NCBI GenBank assembly: GCA_012103075.1
Contig: JAAVLQ010000003.1
Coordinates: 1,116,001 to 1,180,000, forward strand
Direction: 5' to 3'
From: Brucella cytisi
GTDB lineage: Bacteria; Pseudomonadota; Alphaproteobacteria; Rhizobiales; Rhizobiaceae
Length of the DNA stretch: 64,000 nt
Numbering within the stretch: the stretch's first letter is position 1; every line of letters begins with the position of its first letter. The position numbers and the translations under genes are program-made. Positions 20,262-29,985 of this stretch are shown here, piece by piece. The notes beneath the pieces are model-generated. The model searched no databases and had not been told where the DNA came from. It worked only from the letters and a program-made list of their open reading frames with translations.

Positions 20262-21454
20262 TTGAACCGGGATTTTCTTCAGCATTTCCGTCGCGAGCTT
20301 GACGGTTTGAAATCCGATGGCCTCTACAAGTCGGAACGCGTCATTACGTCAAAACAGTCGGGCACCATTGAAGTGGCCTCTGGAGAGCGGGTGCTTAATT
20401 TTTGCGCCAATAATTATCTCGGGTTGGCTGATAATGAGGAATTGACTGCAGCCGCCAAACAAGCGCTCGACCGCTATGGCTTTGGCATGGCATCGGTGCG
20501 CTTTATCTGCGGGACCCGGGAAGAACACAAACAGCTGGAGGCTCGAATTTCGTCCTTCCTCGGAATGGAAGATACCATCCTGTATTCCTCCTGTTTCGAT
20601 GCCAATGGGGGCTTGTTCGAAACTTTACTGGGTGAAGATGACGCCATCATTTCGGATGCACTCAATCATGCATCGATCATTGACGGTGTCCGGTTGTCCA
20701 AAGCTAAACGCTTCCGTTATGCCAATAATGATATGGCATCACTTGAGCAAGAGTTGAAAAAGCCGAGGGATCGCGCTTCAAGCTGATTGCCACTGATGGT
20801 TTTTTTCCATGGACGGCATCATTGCCAACCTGCAGGGCGTTTGTGATCTGGCGGACAAGTATGGTGCCATAGTCATGGTAGATGACAGCCACGCCGTCGG
20901 TTTTGTCGGCGAAAACGGTCGCGGTTCAGCGGAATATTGCGGGGTAGAGGGACGGGTCGGAATTATCACCGGCACACTTGGCAAGGCGCTGGGCGGTGCG
21001 TCGGGCGGTTATACCTCGGCCAAGGCGGAAGTCGTCGACTGGCTGCGTCAACGCTCACGTCCCTATCTGTTCTCCAATACGCTTGCGCCTGTCATTGCGG
21101 CCGCTTCATTGAAGGTCTTTGATCTGATCGAACAGGGCGGAGATTTGCGTAACCGGCTCAAGGCTAATGCCGAACTGTTTCGTCGAGAAATGACCGGGCT
21201 GGGTTTCACTTTGGCGGGGAGATCACCCCATCATTCCGGTAATGCTGGGCGACGCGGTGCTTGCGCAGGAAATGGCCGCACGGATGCTGGACAAGGGCGT
21301 TTATGTCATAGGTTTTTCTTTTCCGGTTGTGCCGAAGGGGCAGGCGCGTATTCGTACGCAGATGTCGGCTGCCCACTCAGAGCAGGATGTGCGCCGGGCC
21401 ATTGCAGTGTTTGAACAGGTCGGCCGCGATCTCGGTATTATCCGGGGAGCCTGA
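20262..21454 (+). CDS. kbl: 2-amino-3-ketobutyrate CoA ligase (glycine C-acetyltransferase; frameshifts)
   Basis: About 397 residues, the usual Kbl length. It cleaves 2-amino-3-oxobutyrate with CoA to glycine and acetyl-CoA, with PLP. FCANNYLGLADN, RFICGTREEHKQLE, DDSHAVGFVGENGRG and the PLP-lysine motif GTLGKALGGASGGY are all present. Frame slips at about 20765-20805 and 21220. I prefer the TTG at 20262, which has a GAGAG site eight bases upstream; a GTG at 20247 is an alternative without a good site. tdh follows one base after the stop, the classic two-step threonine pathway. Confidence 0.93.
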
Positions 21455-21455
21455 T

Positions 21456-22493
21456 ATGACCAATATGATGAAAGCACTGGTGAAGGCGGGGCCGGAACCC
21501 CGCCTTTGGATGGAGCATGTGCCGGTTCCCGAGATCGGCCCCAATGATGTGCTGATCAAAGTCAAGAAATCGGCGATCTGCGGTACTGATGTGCATATTT
21601 GGAACTGGGATCAATGGGCGCAGAAGACCATTCCCGTCCCAATGGTAGTCGGTCATGAGTTCATGGGTGAGATTGTCGAGATCGGATCGGCGGTCACGAA
21701 GTATAAGGTTGGTGAGCGCGTTTCAGGTGAGGGCCATATTGTGTGCGGCAAATGTCGCAATTGCCGTGCCGGTCGGGGGCATTTGTGCCGTAATACGTTG
21801 GGAGTTGGGGTTAATCGACCGGGTTCCTTTGGTGAGTTTTTCTGCCTGCCTGAATATAACGTTGTCGCTATTCCCGAAGATGTGCCAGATGAAGTCGCCG
21901 CCATTTTCGATCCCTTTGGCAATGCGGTTCATACAGCGCTTTCCTTTGACATGATCGGTGAGGATGTGCTGGTCACTGGTGCGGGGCCGATCGGTATCAT
22001 GGGTGCCATGGTTGCCAAGCGTTCCGGTGCCCGCAAGGTGGTGATCACCGATATTAATCCGATAAGGCTAGAACTGGCCCGTAAGATCGGTATTGATCAT
22101 GTGGTTGATGCTTCAAAAGACAATCTTGCCGATGTGATGAAATCAATTGGCATGTCGGAAGGTTTTGATGTTGGGTTGGAAATGTCGGGCGCCGCTTCCG
22201 CTTTCAGAGATATGATCGACAAGATGAACAACGGCGGCAAAATTGCCATTCTTGGTATTCCCGCGGCCGGTTTCGAGATCGACTGGAACAAAGTCATATT
22301 CAAGATGCTGACGTTGAAAGGCATCTATGGCCGTGAAATGTTCGAGACATGGTACAAAATGATTGCATTTGTCCGGGGCGGGCTTGATCTGGCGCCAGTC
22401 ATTACCCATCGCATTCCTGTCACTGAATTTCGCGACGGGTTTGAAGCAATGCGTTCTGGCAACTCTGGTAAAGTTATCATGGATTGGCATTGA
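21456..22493 (+). CDS. tdh: L-threonine 3-dehydrogenase
   Basis: Intact, 345 residues. It oxidises threonine to 2-amino-3-oxobutyrate with NAD, feeding Kbl. Catalytic zinc ligands lie in SAICGTDVHIW and VVGHEFMGE, the structural zinc cysteines in CGKCRNCRAGRGHLC, and the NAD motif is VTGAGPIGIMGA. The sequence to the C-terminus (GNSGKVIMDWH) is complete. It is coupled to kbl, with the start overlapping the region just after its stop. Confidence 0.96.
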   Translation: MTNMMKALVKAGPEPRLWMEHVPVPEIGPNDVLIKVKKSAICGTDVHIWNWDQWAQKTIPVPMVVGHEFMGEIVEIGSAVTKYKVGERVSGEGHIVCGKCRNCRAGRGHLCRNTLGVGVNRPGSFGEFFCLPEYNVVAIPEDVPDEVAAIFDPFGNAVHTALSFDMIGEDVLVTGAGPIGIMGAMVAKRSGARKVVITDINPIRLELARKIGIDHVVDASKDNLADVMKSIGMSEGFDVGLEMSGAASAFRDMIDKMNNGGKIAILGIPAAGFEIDWNKVIFKMLTLKGIYGREMFETWYKMIAFVRGGLDLAPVITHRIPVTEFRDGFEAMRSGNSGKVIMDWH

Positions 22494-22526
22494 GGTCATT
22501 GGAGACCGCAAATCCCGTTTCGCTAT

Positions 22527-23257
22527 TCATTCTTCGCGCCGGGGCATGAAGCGTGTACCTCCGGACTTTTCGAGAAGGCGCACGAGGTTCTGGCCGCCTT
22601 CCATCATATCGGCCTGAATGGATTCCCGCACCTTGTCCGATCGGCGTTGTCGAAGATATTTCAAAACCGCCAAATGCTGATGTTCCGCCGGGTATGTTGG
22701 CGGGGCATCTGGATAATGAAAGTTCAAAAGAGGGCCGTTGCGCATCCATATATCATCGAGAATGGCCAGCACTTCGGGCAGTTCGGAGGCGTCGTACAAA
22801 CCTCGATGAAACTGCCAGTTCGCCTTGACAGCGTCCGACCAACGCCGCTCTTGCTCAGCGCGGATCAACTCTTCATGGACGACCTCAATCCGATCAATAG
22901 CAGATTCGGAAATTCGCGTTGTGGCATGTTCTGCCGCAAGCCCTTCCAGAAAAAGTCGCACCGTGCGAAGCTCGATATACTGTTTGGCCGTCATGTGGGC
23001 GACGATGATGGACTTGCCAGCTTGCATTTCCAGCGCGACCCCCGCACGAGCTGCATCAAGGCTTCGCGTATTGGTGTCTCTGAAACACTCATTGCTGCTG
23101 CCAGTTCCCGGATCTTGAACCGGTGACCGGGCCAAAAACGCCCTTCCATCAGCGCTTGCCGAAGGTTGTTGTAAACCAGCCCGGTCAGGCTGTCTCGGGC
23201 AACAGGCCCAACCCCCTTTTCGTTCTCACCGGACGGCTGTTCAATATCGCTCATCAT
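22527..23257 (-). CDS. GntR-family regulator, FadR/FCD subfamily (frameshift near 23045)
   Basis: About 243 residues. The N-terminal winged helix-turn-helix (LTGLVYNNLRQALMEGRFWPG, ELAAAMSVSETPIREALMQL) is followed by an all-helical FCD ligand domain (RTVRLFLEGLAAEHA, WQFHRGLYDASELPEVL, EHQHLAVLKYLRQR). FCD regulators bind small carboxylic acids through a metal. It is convergent with kbl-tdh, so it could control that operon or the SDR/shikimate-dehydrogenase genes to its right, in front of which lies a palindrome. Confidence 0.88.
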
Positions 23258-23850
23258 TCAATCTCGGTTCAAATCATTCAGTTTCCGCATATCATATAGA
23301 TGAGGCGCCGCCCACGTTAATCTAAAAAGGCAATCTCCTGTGCCGAGTACGGAGGTATGCGTTGGAATACCAAGGCGATCCGGTTCAGGTTGGTCCTATG
23401 AAAAGTGAGCAGGCAGAAGCTCCAACTATTTACTCTGGCGTATTTCCCGTTGTGAGGACAATTCTCCTTTTTCTGGAATATCCCCAGCCGAGGGAGATGA
23501 GTACCGCAGCGTTGTTACTGGAATTCACATGACCACGAAATAGCGCTTGCGTCCGACATTTAAATATATGATATATCATAATTCTAGGCAGAGCAATCTG
23601 ACGGCGCAATTATTCGGGCAATGACCCGGACACCTCATCCGGCTCTCACCAAAGAGTAAAGGAGCCTTCATGCAGAAGCGCTGTCCATATTCCGGGGCGC
23701 AAGTGGACGGAGCGTGCTCGTGGGTAAAGAGCGCACCGCGGAATTTTCGAAGCGGTTATCGAAAAGATGCGCCTGAAAGCAAATGGATGGTGCGGTTCGA
23801 ACGGCACCATACTGACCAGAATCGCCATGATGGCTGTGGGAGGAGCTAGA
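23258..23850. other. intergenic region with degraded coding-like sequence
   Basis: Apart from the palindrome at 23567-23580 and a similar half (ATATCATAT at 23289-23297), I see no supported gene. Between 23640 and 23850 the plus-strand reading shared with the SDR frame stays open upstream of its ribosome site and may be a remnant of another gene, but I cannot name it. Confidence 0.4.
23567..23580. promoter_or_regulatory. 14-bp perfect palindrome, candidate GntR-type operator
   Basis: TATGATATATCATA is fully symmetric. A related half-site, ATATCATAT, lies at 23289-23297 just upstream of the GntR regulator gene. Both would suit an FCD-type regulator controlling itself and the rightward SDR operon; inference only. 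Confidence 0.4.
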
Positions 23851-24591
23851 ATGATTATCGTTACCGGCGCAACGCATGGTATTGGCCGAGCTTGCGCGGA
23901 GCTGCTGGTTGGCCGGGGGCATCGTGTCACGGCAACCGGGCGAGATGCCGAGGCAGGCGAACAACTGGCGGCTTCCAGTGAAATGATCAGTTTCATACAA
24001 GGCGACGTCGGATGCGAGAATGATTGCCGCCGCGTCGTTGAAGAAGCGCTTTGTCTTGGCGATGGAAGCATTACCGGGCTCGTCAACAATGCAGGTGTCG
24101 GGCGCCGGATGCCGTTTGGCGCCGCAGGTAGTGCTGATTGGGACGAAGTGATGAGCATCAATGCCCGTAGCGCCTTCCTCTTTACACGCCATGCGCTGGA
24201 AGGATTGAGAAAGGCACGTGGTTCTGTCGTCAACATTGCCAGCGTCGCGGGTAAGCAGGGCGAGGAAGGCCTCGCCATATACTGTGCGTCGAAAGCGGCA
24301 GTCATCGGGTTAACGCAAGCACTCGCGCTGGAATTCGGCGACGAGATCCGCTTTAACGCTATCTGTCCGGGACAGATTGCAACGCGTATGATGCAGAAGG
24401 TTCTGTCCAATCCTCTCCGCAAGCGCCAGCTCGAACAGCGCATTCCAGCAGGCCGTGTTGGTCAACCGCGGGAGGTCGCGGAAGTTGTGGCATGGCTACT
24501 TTCGGACGCCTCTTCTTATGTCAATGGAGTTGTCATGAGCGTAGATGGCGGGGAAACCGCGGGACTTATGACACCGGAACCGGTTACCTGA
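23851..24591 (+). CDS. short-chain dehydrogenase/reductase
   Basis: Intact, 246 residues. The NAD(P) motif is VTGATHGIGRACAE, with LVNNAGVG, the catalytic serine in VVNIASVAGKQG and the tyrosine-lysine pair in IYCASKAAVIGLTQA. The C-terminal VNGVVMSVDGG is typical of classical SDRs. The ATG at 23851 has a strong GGGAGGAG eight bases upstream, although the frame is open further left. The substrate cannot be told. It precedes a shikimate-dehydrogenase-like gene in the same direction, so the pair may act on a cyclic polyol or hydroxy acid. Confidence 0.92.
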   Translation: MIIVTGATHGIGRACAELLVGRGHRVTATGRDAEAGEQLAASSEMISFIQGDVGCENDCRRVVEEALCLGDGSITGLVNNAGVGRRMPFGAAGSADWDEVMSINARSAFLFTRHALEGLRKARGSVVNIASVAGKQGEEGLAIYCASKAAVIGLTQALALEFGDEIRFNAICPGQIATRMMQKVLSNPLRKRQLEQRIPAGRVGQPREVAEVVAWLLSDASSYVNGVVMSVDGGETAGLMTPEPVT

Positions 24592-24706
24592 TCGTTTCCC
24601 CGTCAGTACCGGAAACCTCGACCGCATAATTTTAAGCACAATCGCCTTTGCCGTTTCTTCTCAGGCGGGTTTGTGCTTCCACGCGCAAGATGAGCTTGAA
24701 GGTGTA

Positions 24707-25511
24707 ATGATGGAAATTACTGGCAAGACGCAGATAATGCTGATGTTGGCTGACCCGGTGGGCCATATACGGGGATCGGCCCTCATCAACGATCATTTTG
24801 ATAAGATGGGATTGGATGTGGCGATTGTTCCGCTACACGTCGCGCCGGAGGACTTGTCTGCAAGTTTGCATATGATCAGTCGCATCAAGAATGTTGTTGG
24901 TCTGGGCATTACTATTCCCCATAAGATCGCGGCGGTTTCGCTGATGGACGAACTGACCGATACGGCTCGCCGTCTAGGCGCGGTAAATTTTGTACGCCGG
25001 AACGCAGATGGAACGTTTACTGGACACAACATAGATGGCGAGGGCTTCATTTGCGGTTTGCGGAAGAATGGCTTTTGCCGGAGGGCAAGAAGGCCATGAT
25101 GGTCGGCACGGGCGGTGTCGGTCGTGCCATTGCTTTCGCCTTGGTAGAGGCAGGCGTTGCGGAGCTGCTCATCGCCAACCGCACCCATGAAAAGGCGCAG
25201 GAACTGGCAGCGGACATTGTGAAAGCCATTCCTCATGCTTCTGCGCACGCAGTGGCGGTCAATGCAAAAGATAAATTCGATGATCTCGACCTTCTCATCA
25301 ATGCGACCCTCTCGGCATGCACGCGGGCGAACCATTGCCGCTCGATCTTGCCGGATTGAGGGAGGAAACTACAGTTGCCGAAGTCATCATCCATCCGAAA
25401 ATGACGCCTCTACTGGAAATTGCCTCGAAGCGGGGATGCCGGATCGTCACCGGCGACGCCATGCTTCTTCCACAACCCGAACTGGTCGCGAAGTTTGTGT
25501 GTTGTGCATAG
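24707..25511 (+). CDS. shikimate/quinate dehydrogenase-like protein (frameshifts)
   Basis: About 268 residues of the AroE fold. The N-terminal domain has MLMLADPVGHIRGSALIND, the catalytic lysine in LGITIPHKIAAV and the aspartate in HNIDGEGF. The NADP domain has MVGTGGVGRAIAFAL and ANRTHEKAQ. The serine pair that grips shikimate (usually in a GHSxSP-like stretch) is changed here to GHIRGS, which suggests another substrate than shikimate. Single-base losses near 25070 and 25312 break the frame. GAAGG lies before the ATG at 24707. Probably co-transcribed with the SDR. Confidence 0.83.
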
Positions 25512-25615
25512 ACGTTTTAGTGCAGCATCGGGCTCATGTTTGAGCAGCGAACGTTTTGCGACCTTGACATTCCGATGTCACCTGAACTGGAAATCAGCTA
25601 TAACGCTGTTGCTGC

Positions 25616-26680
25616 CTATCGCTCCATCAAGTTATGCGATTGCATATCGTGATATGAAATATCATTCATGTACAATAAGTTGGAACCATGTATCCAAAAA
25701 CGGCTTCGCTTTAATCCATCCAGATAAACCAGAAGCTCCGGCCCAAGCTCGACAGGTTGCAATGATGCAACGTCGGTAGGGCTTGTTTCCGATACAAGGC
25801 CAGTTTCTTGAAGGATCGCTTGACCGTTAGAAGACAGAAGAAATGTGATCGCCTGTTCCGCGATGTTTGCGTGTCTACTTCGATCCGGGATGAGCGCGGT
25901 CCGGGGTAGAGCGACAACGTAATCCTGTGGTATGATCACTGTAAAATTTCGTGCGTCATATTGCCATTTGCTCACGTCTGACAACGACACGTTATAGGCA
26001 AGATCGATGCTGCCAGCTGACAACGCTTGTAACAGTTCTTCACTCGTATCGAAAATTCGCGCTTGTGATGCGCCGAAGGCGCGGACGATACGCCAGAACA
26101 GCGGTGATCGGATCGAATCCTGAGCTGCCAGTGTGTAACTGACATTATCAATGCCAATATTGACGACCCCGACACGGCGTTGAAAACGCGGTGCGTTTTG
26201 CTCCAACAATCGTGCAAGTTCAATGCGTGTCGTTGGCAGTTCATTGTCGAGCGCGCGACGCCTGACAACGCTCACCGCTGGATCGAAACCGATGCTGAAC
26301 AATTCGCTACGCCAATGAGCTTGTGGTGTTAAACCTGCATTGCGAACAATTCCATTTCTTGGTTGCGCGCCGCCTTCATTGGCGATGAGCACCGCAAGAT
26401 CGGGCGTCGAAAGGATAACGAGATCGGCGGTGCTCGCTTCTTCAGCGCCAGCAAGAAGCCGCGAAGTCCATTCACCCGGTCTGATCTGCCGATAAGCAAT
26501 GTTCACACCGGGCAGTTGACGCGCAAGACCAGCCTGTACGGGGGCTATGGTTTCGGGTGCGATGTCGCCGACAATCTGAAATTCGGGTTTTGAAACCGGG
26601 TCATTTTGCGCATGCGTGTTATGCCATGAAGGAACAATCAATATCAGAACGGCACAGAATTGCAGGATAATGCGTTTCAT
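25616..26680 (-). CDS. periplasmic solute-binding protein, Fbp-like, linked to a histidine kinase
   Basis: Intact, 354 residues, with a signal peptide (MKRIILQFCAVLILIVPSW ... HAQ). It shows the type II binding-protein pattern (ADLVILSTPDLAVLIANEGG, SIDLAYNVSLSDVSKW, QDYVVALPRTALIPDRS, EQAITFLLSSNGQAILQ). The start overlaps the last codon of the kinase gene by four bases, so the order is regulator-kinase-binding protein in one operon. That order recalls the PgtA-PgtB-PgtC phosphoglycerate sensing system, where the binding protein senses rather than transports. The function here is an inference from context. Confidence 0.85.
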   Translation of the reverse strand: MKRIILQFCAVLILIVPSWHNTHAQNDPVSKPEFQIVGDIAPETIAPVQAGLARQLPGVNIAYRQIRPGEWTSRLLAGAEEASTADLVILSTPDLAVLIANEGGAQPRNGIVRNAGLTPQAHWRSELFSIGFDPAVSVVRRRALDNELPTTRIELARLLEQNAPRFQRRVGVVNIGIDNVSYTLAAQDSIRSPLFWRIVRAFGASQARIFDTSEELLQALSAGSIDLAYNVSLSDVSKWQYDARNFTVIIPQDYVVALPRTALIPDRSRHANIAEQAITFLLSSNGQAILQETGLVSETSPTDVASLQPVELGPELLVYLDGLKRSRFWIHGSNLLYMNDISYHDMQSHNLMER

Positions 26681-28078
26681 GCGCGCTGCTCCGGTGTCGT
26701 TGCGGGCAATGTCACCAGCACGCTTGTTCCACCACCTTCGCGGTCACGCAGTTTAATCTGGCCGCCCAACGCTTCCGTAACCATTTTTGCTATCGACAAA
26801 CCAAGGCCGGAACCGGGCTTTGATTGATCCGCTCGGACGAAACGCTCGAAGACACGGTCTTTCATGTCGGTCGCAAGCCCTGCGCCTCTGTCATGAACAC
26901 CAAGGGTGATCGTAGCTCCATTCTGGCTAAGGCTGATAGTAACAGGGCCGCGCGCATGAATAAGTGCGTTTTCGACGATATTGCGGATCATTTCTCTGAG
27001 GCTGATGGTTTCGCCATTCACATAGAGCGGCTCATCGGGCATATCAAAGCTGATGGTTTGTTGCAAATCGAAATAACTGCCTTCAGCGCGCAGTCTTCGG
27101 ACTGCTTCCTGTGTAACCTGCCGCAGATCGAGCGTTTCGAGTCTCCGTGACTGAATACTGTGTAGTGTAGTCGCCTCAGATAAAAGCTGATTTGCAAGAA
27201 GACTTGCGCTTATGGAATTGGCATGGACACGGGCAAGGATTTCTTTTGCCGGTCTGGATCAGTTTCTTCGAGCGACAGTTCGGTCAGGGCACGCAAGGCG
27301 GTAAGTGGGGTCCGCATCTGATGAGCTGCATCGGCTGTGACCAGCTTTAATCCGGCAAGCACATCGTTCAGCCGCCCCATGAAATCATTGAGCGCTGTGA
27401 CAAGTGCGCTGACTTCCTTGGGAATAGGACCAGCAACCGGGTTAAGGTCGGATGAGGAGCGCTGGCGCAGATCAGACTCAACCGTCCGCAGCGGTCTGAA
27501 TGCAAACCGGATTGCGAGCCAGATAAGGACCAGTGCGAGCAAAGCCACTCCAAGCGCAGGCAAGAGAGTGTTGAGGCTTAGTTGCAAGGTTAGCTGCCTC
27601 CGCGCTTCGCGCGTTTCACCCACCAGAACATCGACCCAGCCGCCGCCTCTTGCGTCGCTGTGATAGCGTGCGACTGCGGCAATTCGTATTTTTCACCGCG
27701 ATAAACACTGTCACTGAGGCGAACGCGGCTATTGTTGCCATGCGGAATTTCGAGCCCGAGAGTAGGCGAACCGGTCAGGAGGCTGCCATCGGGTGCCACG
27801 ACACGATAGAAAATGCGATTGAGGCGCGAAGTGCCCAAAATGGAAAAGGCCGAGTGTGGAAGATCGACGCTGAGCGCACCATCCTGCAGAGTTATCGTGT
27901 CTGCGATCGATAGGGCCGCCGCCCCAAGAACACGGTCAAATGCTTCATCGGCTGCACGATGCGCATACCAGCGGCCAAGAAAGAAGAGCAGAACGGTGAC
28001 GGCAAGCAGCGTCAATCCACTGCCCACCAAAATGCGGCGCTGGATCGAATATTCCCTGTTTGCGGCTCCTTTGACCAT
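26677..28078 (-). CDS. two-component sensor histidine kinase, TctE-like (frameshifts)
   Basis: About 465 residues. A first membrane helix near residues 16-37 (LVGSGLTLLAVTVLLFFLG), a periplasmic domain to about 165, a second helix (LLPALGVALLALVLIWLAI), HAMP-like linker, phospho-accepting histidine in ADAAHQMRTPLTALRA, N-box NIVENALIHA, and the ATP lids DRGAGL and GSGLGLSIAK. Frame slips near 27640 and 27250. The start overlaps the regulator stop by one base. It likely senses a ligand with the binding protein encoded directly downstream. Confidence 0.88.
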
Positions 28079-28753
28079 CAGAGTTGCGGCGCTTTAAGCC
28101 GGAGCAAATAACCCACGCCGCGTTGTGTAACAATCTCAACTTTGCTGTTCTCGAGCTTCTTCCGCACGCGTGAAACCAGCAGTTCGATAGCATTGGGTGT
28201 GCCGGTATCTTCATGGCCAAACAGTTTCAGAACCAGCATATCTTTTGGAACCGTGACATTGAAACGGGTGGCAAGCATTTCCAGAACGTCGAATTCCCGC
28301 CGCCCGAAATCCAGTGGATCGTCCCCTGCATCACTGACCTTTGTGTCAGGTTGATCGATAATTCGCCGATCCGCAAAACTGGTTGCGCCACGCCCATATG
28401 CCGTCGTGCGACTGCTCTGATACGGGCAACAAGCTCCCTGAGATCGAAGGGTTTGACCAGATAATCATCAGCGCCAAGCTCGAGAAGATCGATCTTGTCG
28501 GCAATCTGATTGCGCGCTGTGATTACCAATACCGGGCATGACAAGGATTGTTCTCGCATACTGCGCAGGATGGCAAAACCGTCACGTCCGGGAAGGTTGA
28601 TGTCGAGTACGACCAGATCAAAGGAGCCATTCACAGCCAGATCTTCCCCTGTATGCCATCATAGACAGTCGTGACAGAGTGGCCTTCTTTTTCAAGCTTT
28701 GAAGCAATAGCAAACGCAATATCGATTGTGTCTTCTACAAGAAGGATACGCAT
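28078..28753 (-). CDS. OmpR-family response regulator (frameshifts)
   Basis: About 224 residues. The receiver domain has MRILLVEDTIDIAFAIASKL, the phosphorylated aspartate in LVVLDINLPGRDGFAIL and the lysine in DDYLVKPFDLREL. The C-terminal winged helix ends NAIELLVSRVRKKLE and IVTQRGVGYLLRL. Single-base losses near 28640 and 28310 break the frame. It heads the regulator-kinase-binding-protein operon and is divergent from the importer genes starting at 28884, the likely target. Confidence 0.9.
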
Positions 28754-28883
28754 GTGGTGTTCGACGATTCTATTCAAGGTTTTCGGGACGACAGGATTCT
28801 GACAGTTAAAATTGCTAGTATCTGAGACAATACGGGATGAGGCTGTGGCGCTTGTATCATAGCAAGTGTCCGGGGAGGAAAAA

Positions 28884-29853
28884 ATGTTTTGGTGCGGGTT
28901 GGCATGTCGTATCGGCATGACCTTGTTTGGGCTTCAGCTGTGCATCGCTTATGCGAATGCCACTGATGCTGCTTGTGCTTATCGTGGTGCGCTGGACGAG
29001 CGCTATTGCGACGAGAACCGCGACCTTGTCGCAGATACTCCCAAAGACGCTTCCCAGTGGCGTGATCCGCAAACACTCGTATGGGCTTATTCGCCCATCG
29101 AAGACCCGGCGGTTTATGCGCGGCTCTTCAAGCCGTTCACCCAGCATCTTGAAGCCTGCCTTGGACGGCAGATCATTTATTATCCGATTCAGTCCAGTGC
29201 TGATGAAGTTGAGGCGATGCGTTCAGGACGCTTGCATTTTGCCGGATTCTCTACAGGACCGACAATTGAGGCAGTCAATCGCGCGGGTGCTGTTCCTTTT
29301 GCCGCCAAAGGCACTGGTGATCAGATGCGCGGCTATCGGCTGGTCGCGGTCGTGCGCGCGGACTCGCCCTATCAAAAGCTGGGTGATATTAAAGGACATC
29401 GCGTCGCCCATGCATCATTGTTCTCGAATTCTGGCAATGTCGCGCCACGCGCACTCTTCCCAAAAGAAGGCCTCACGCCGGGGCAAGACTATCCGCCTAT
29501 CATGTCAGGCGGGCACGATAAATCGATCCTCGGCGTTGTCGCCGGTGATTACGATATGGCGGCTGTAGCCTCCGATGTGCTTGAACGCATGATCGAGCGG
29601 GGGCTTGTGAAGCGTGATGCGGTTCGTCTGATTTATCAGAGCGACCTGTTTCCAACCTCCTCATTTGCCTATGCTCACAATCTTGCGCCGTATCTCGTGG
29701 CGGAGATGAAGCGCTGCTTCTTCAACTTCACATTCACGCCTGAAATGAGAGCCGAGTTTCAGGGTGACGATCACTTTATTCCCATAGATTACGCAGCCGC
29801 GTGGTCCCCCGGTGCGCGAGGTGAGCGAGAAGGCTGGCGCACCGCCTCCATAA
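28884..29853 (+). CDS. PhnD-like phosphate/phosphonate-type binding protein (frameshift near 29810)
   Basis: About 323 residues with a signal peptide (MFWCGLACRIGMTLFGLQL) and the PhnD-family pattern: WAYSPIEDPAVYARLFKPF, YPIQSSADEVEAMRSGRLHF, VVRADSPYQKLGDIKGHRVA and GVVAGDYDMAAVASDVLER. The conserved tail AAWSPVREVSEKAG is recovered if one extra C in the CCCCC run near 29810 is removed, giving a stop at 29851-29853; as written the frame runs on to 29981. GGGGAGG lies seven bases before the ATG. Its ligand would be a phosphonate or phosphate ester by family. It heads a set that otherwise resembles iron-type importers. Confidence 0.85.
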
Positions 29854-29985
29854 TTCGCTTCACAGCAAGCGACCAATTCGCATGGCATGTCTCTGAGTGC
29901 CAGCTCCCGCAGCAAGCCAGAACACAGTCAACTGCAACCCGATTGGGTTACGGTGGGGTCACTTCGGCTCAAAGTGGATAAAATA

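Noticed and set aside
29854..29981. C-terminal extension of the PhnD-like protein
   Set aside because: The conserved family tail ends at 29853 once one extra C is removed; the longer reading is out of phase.
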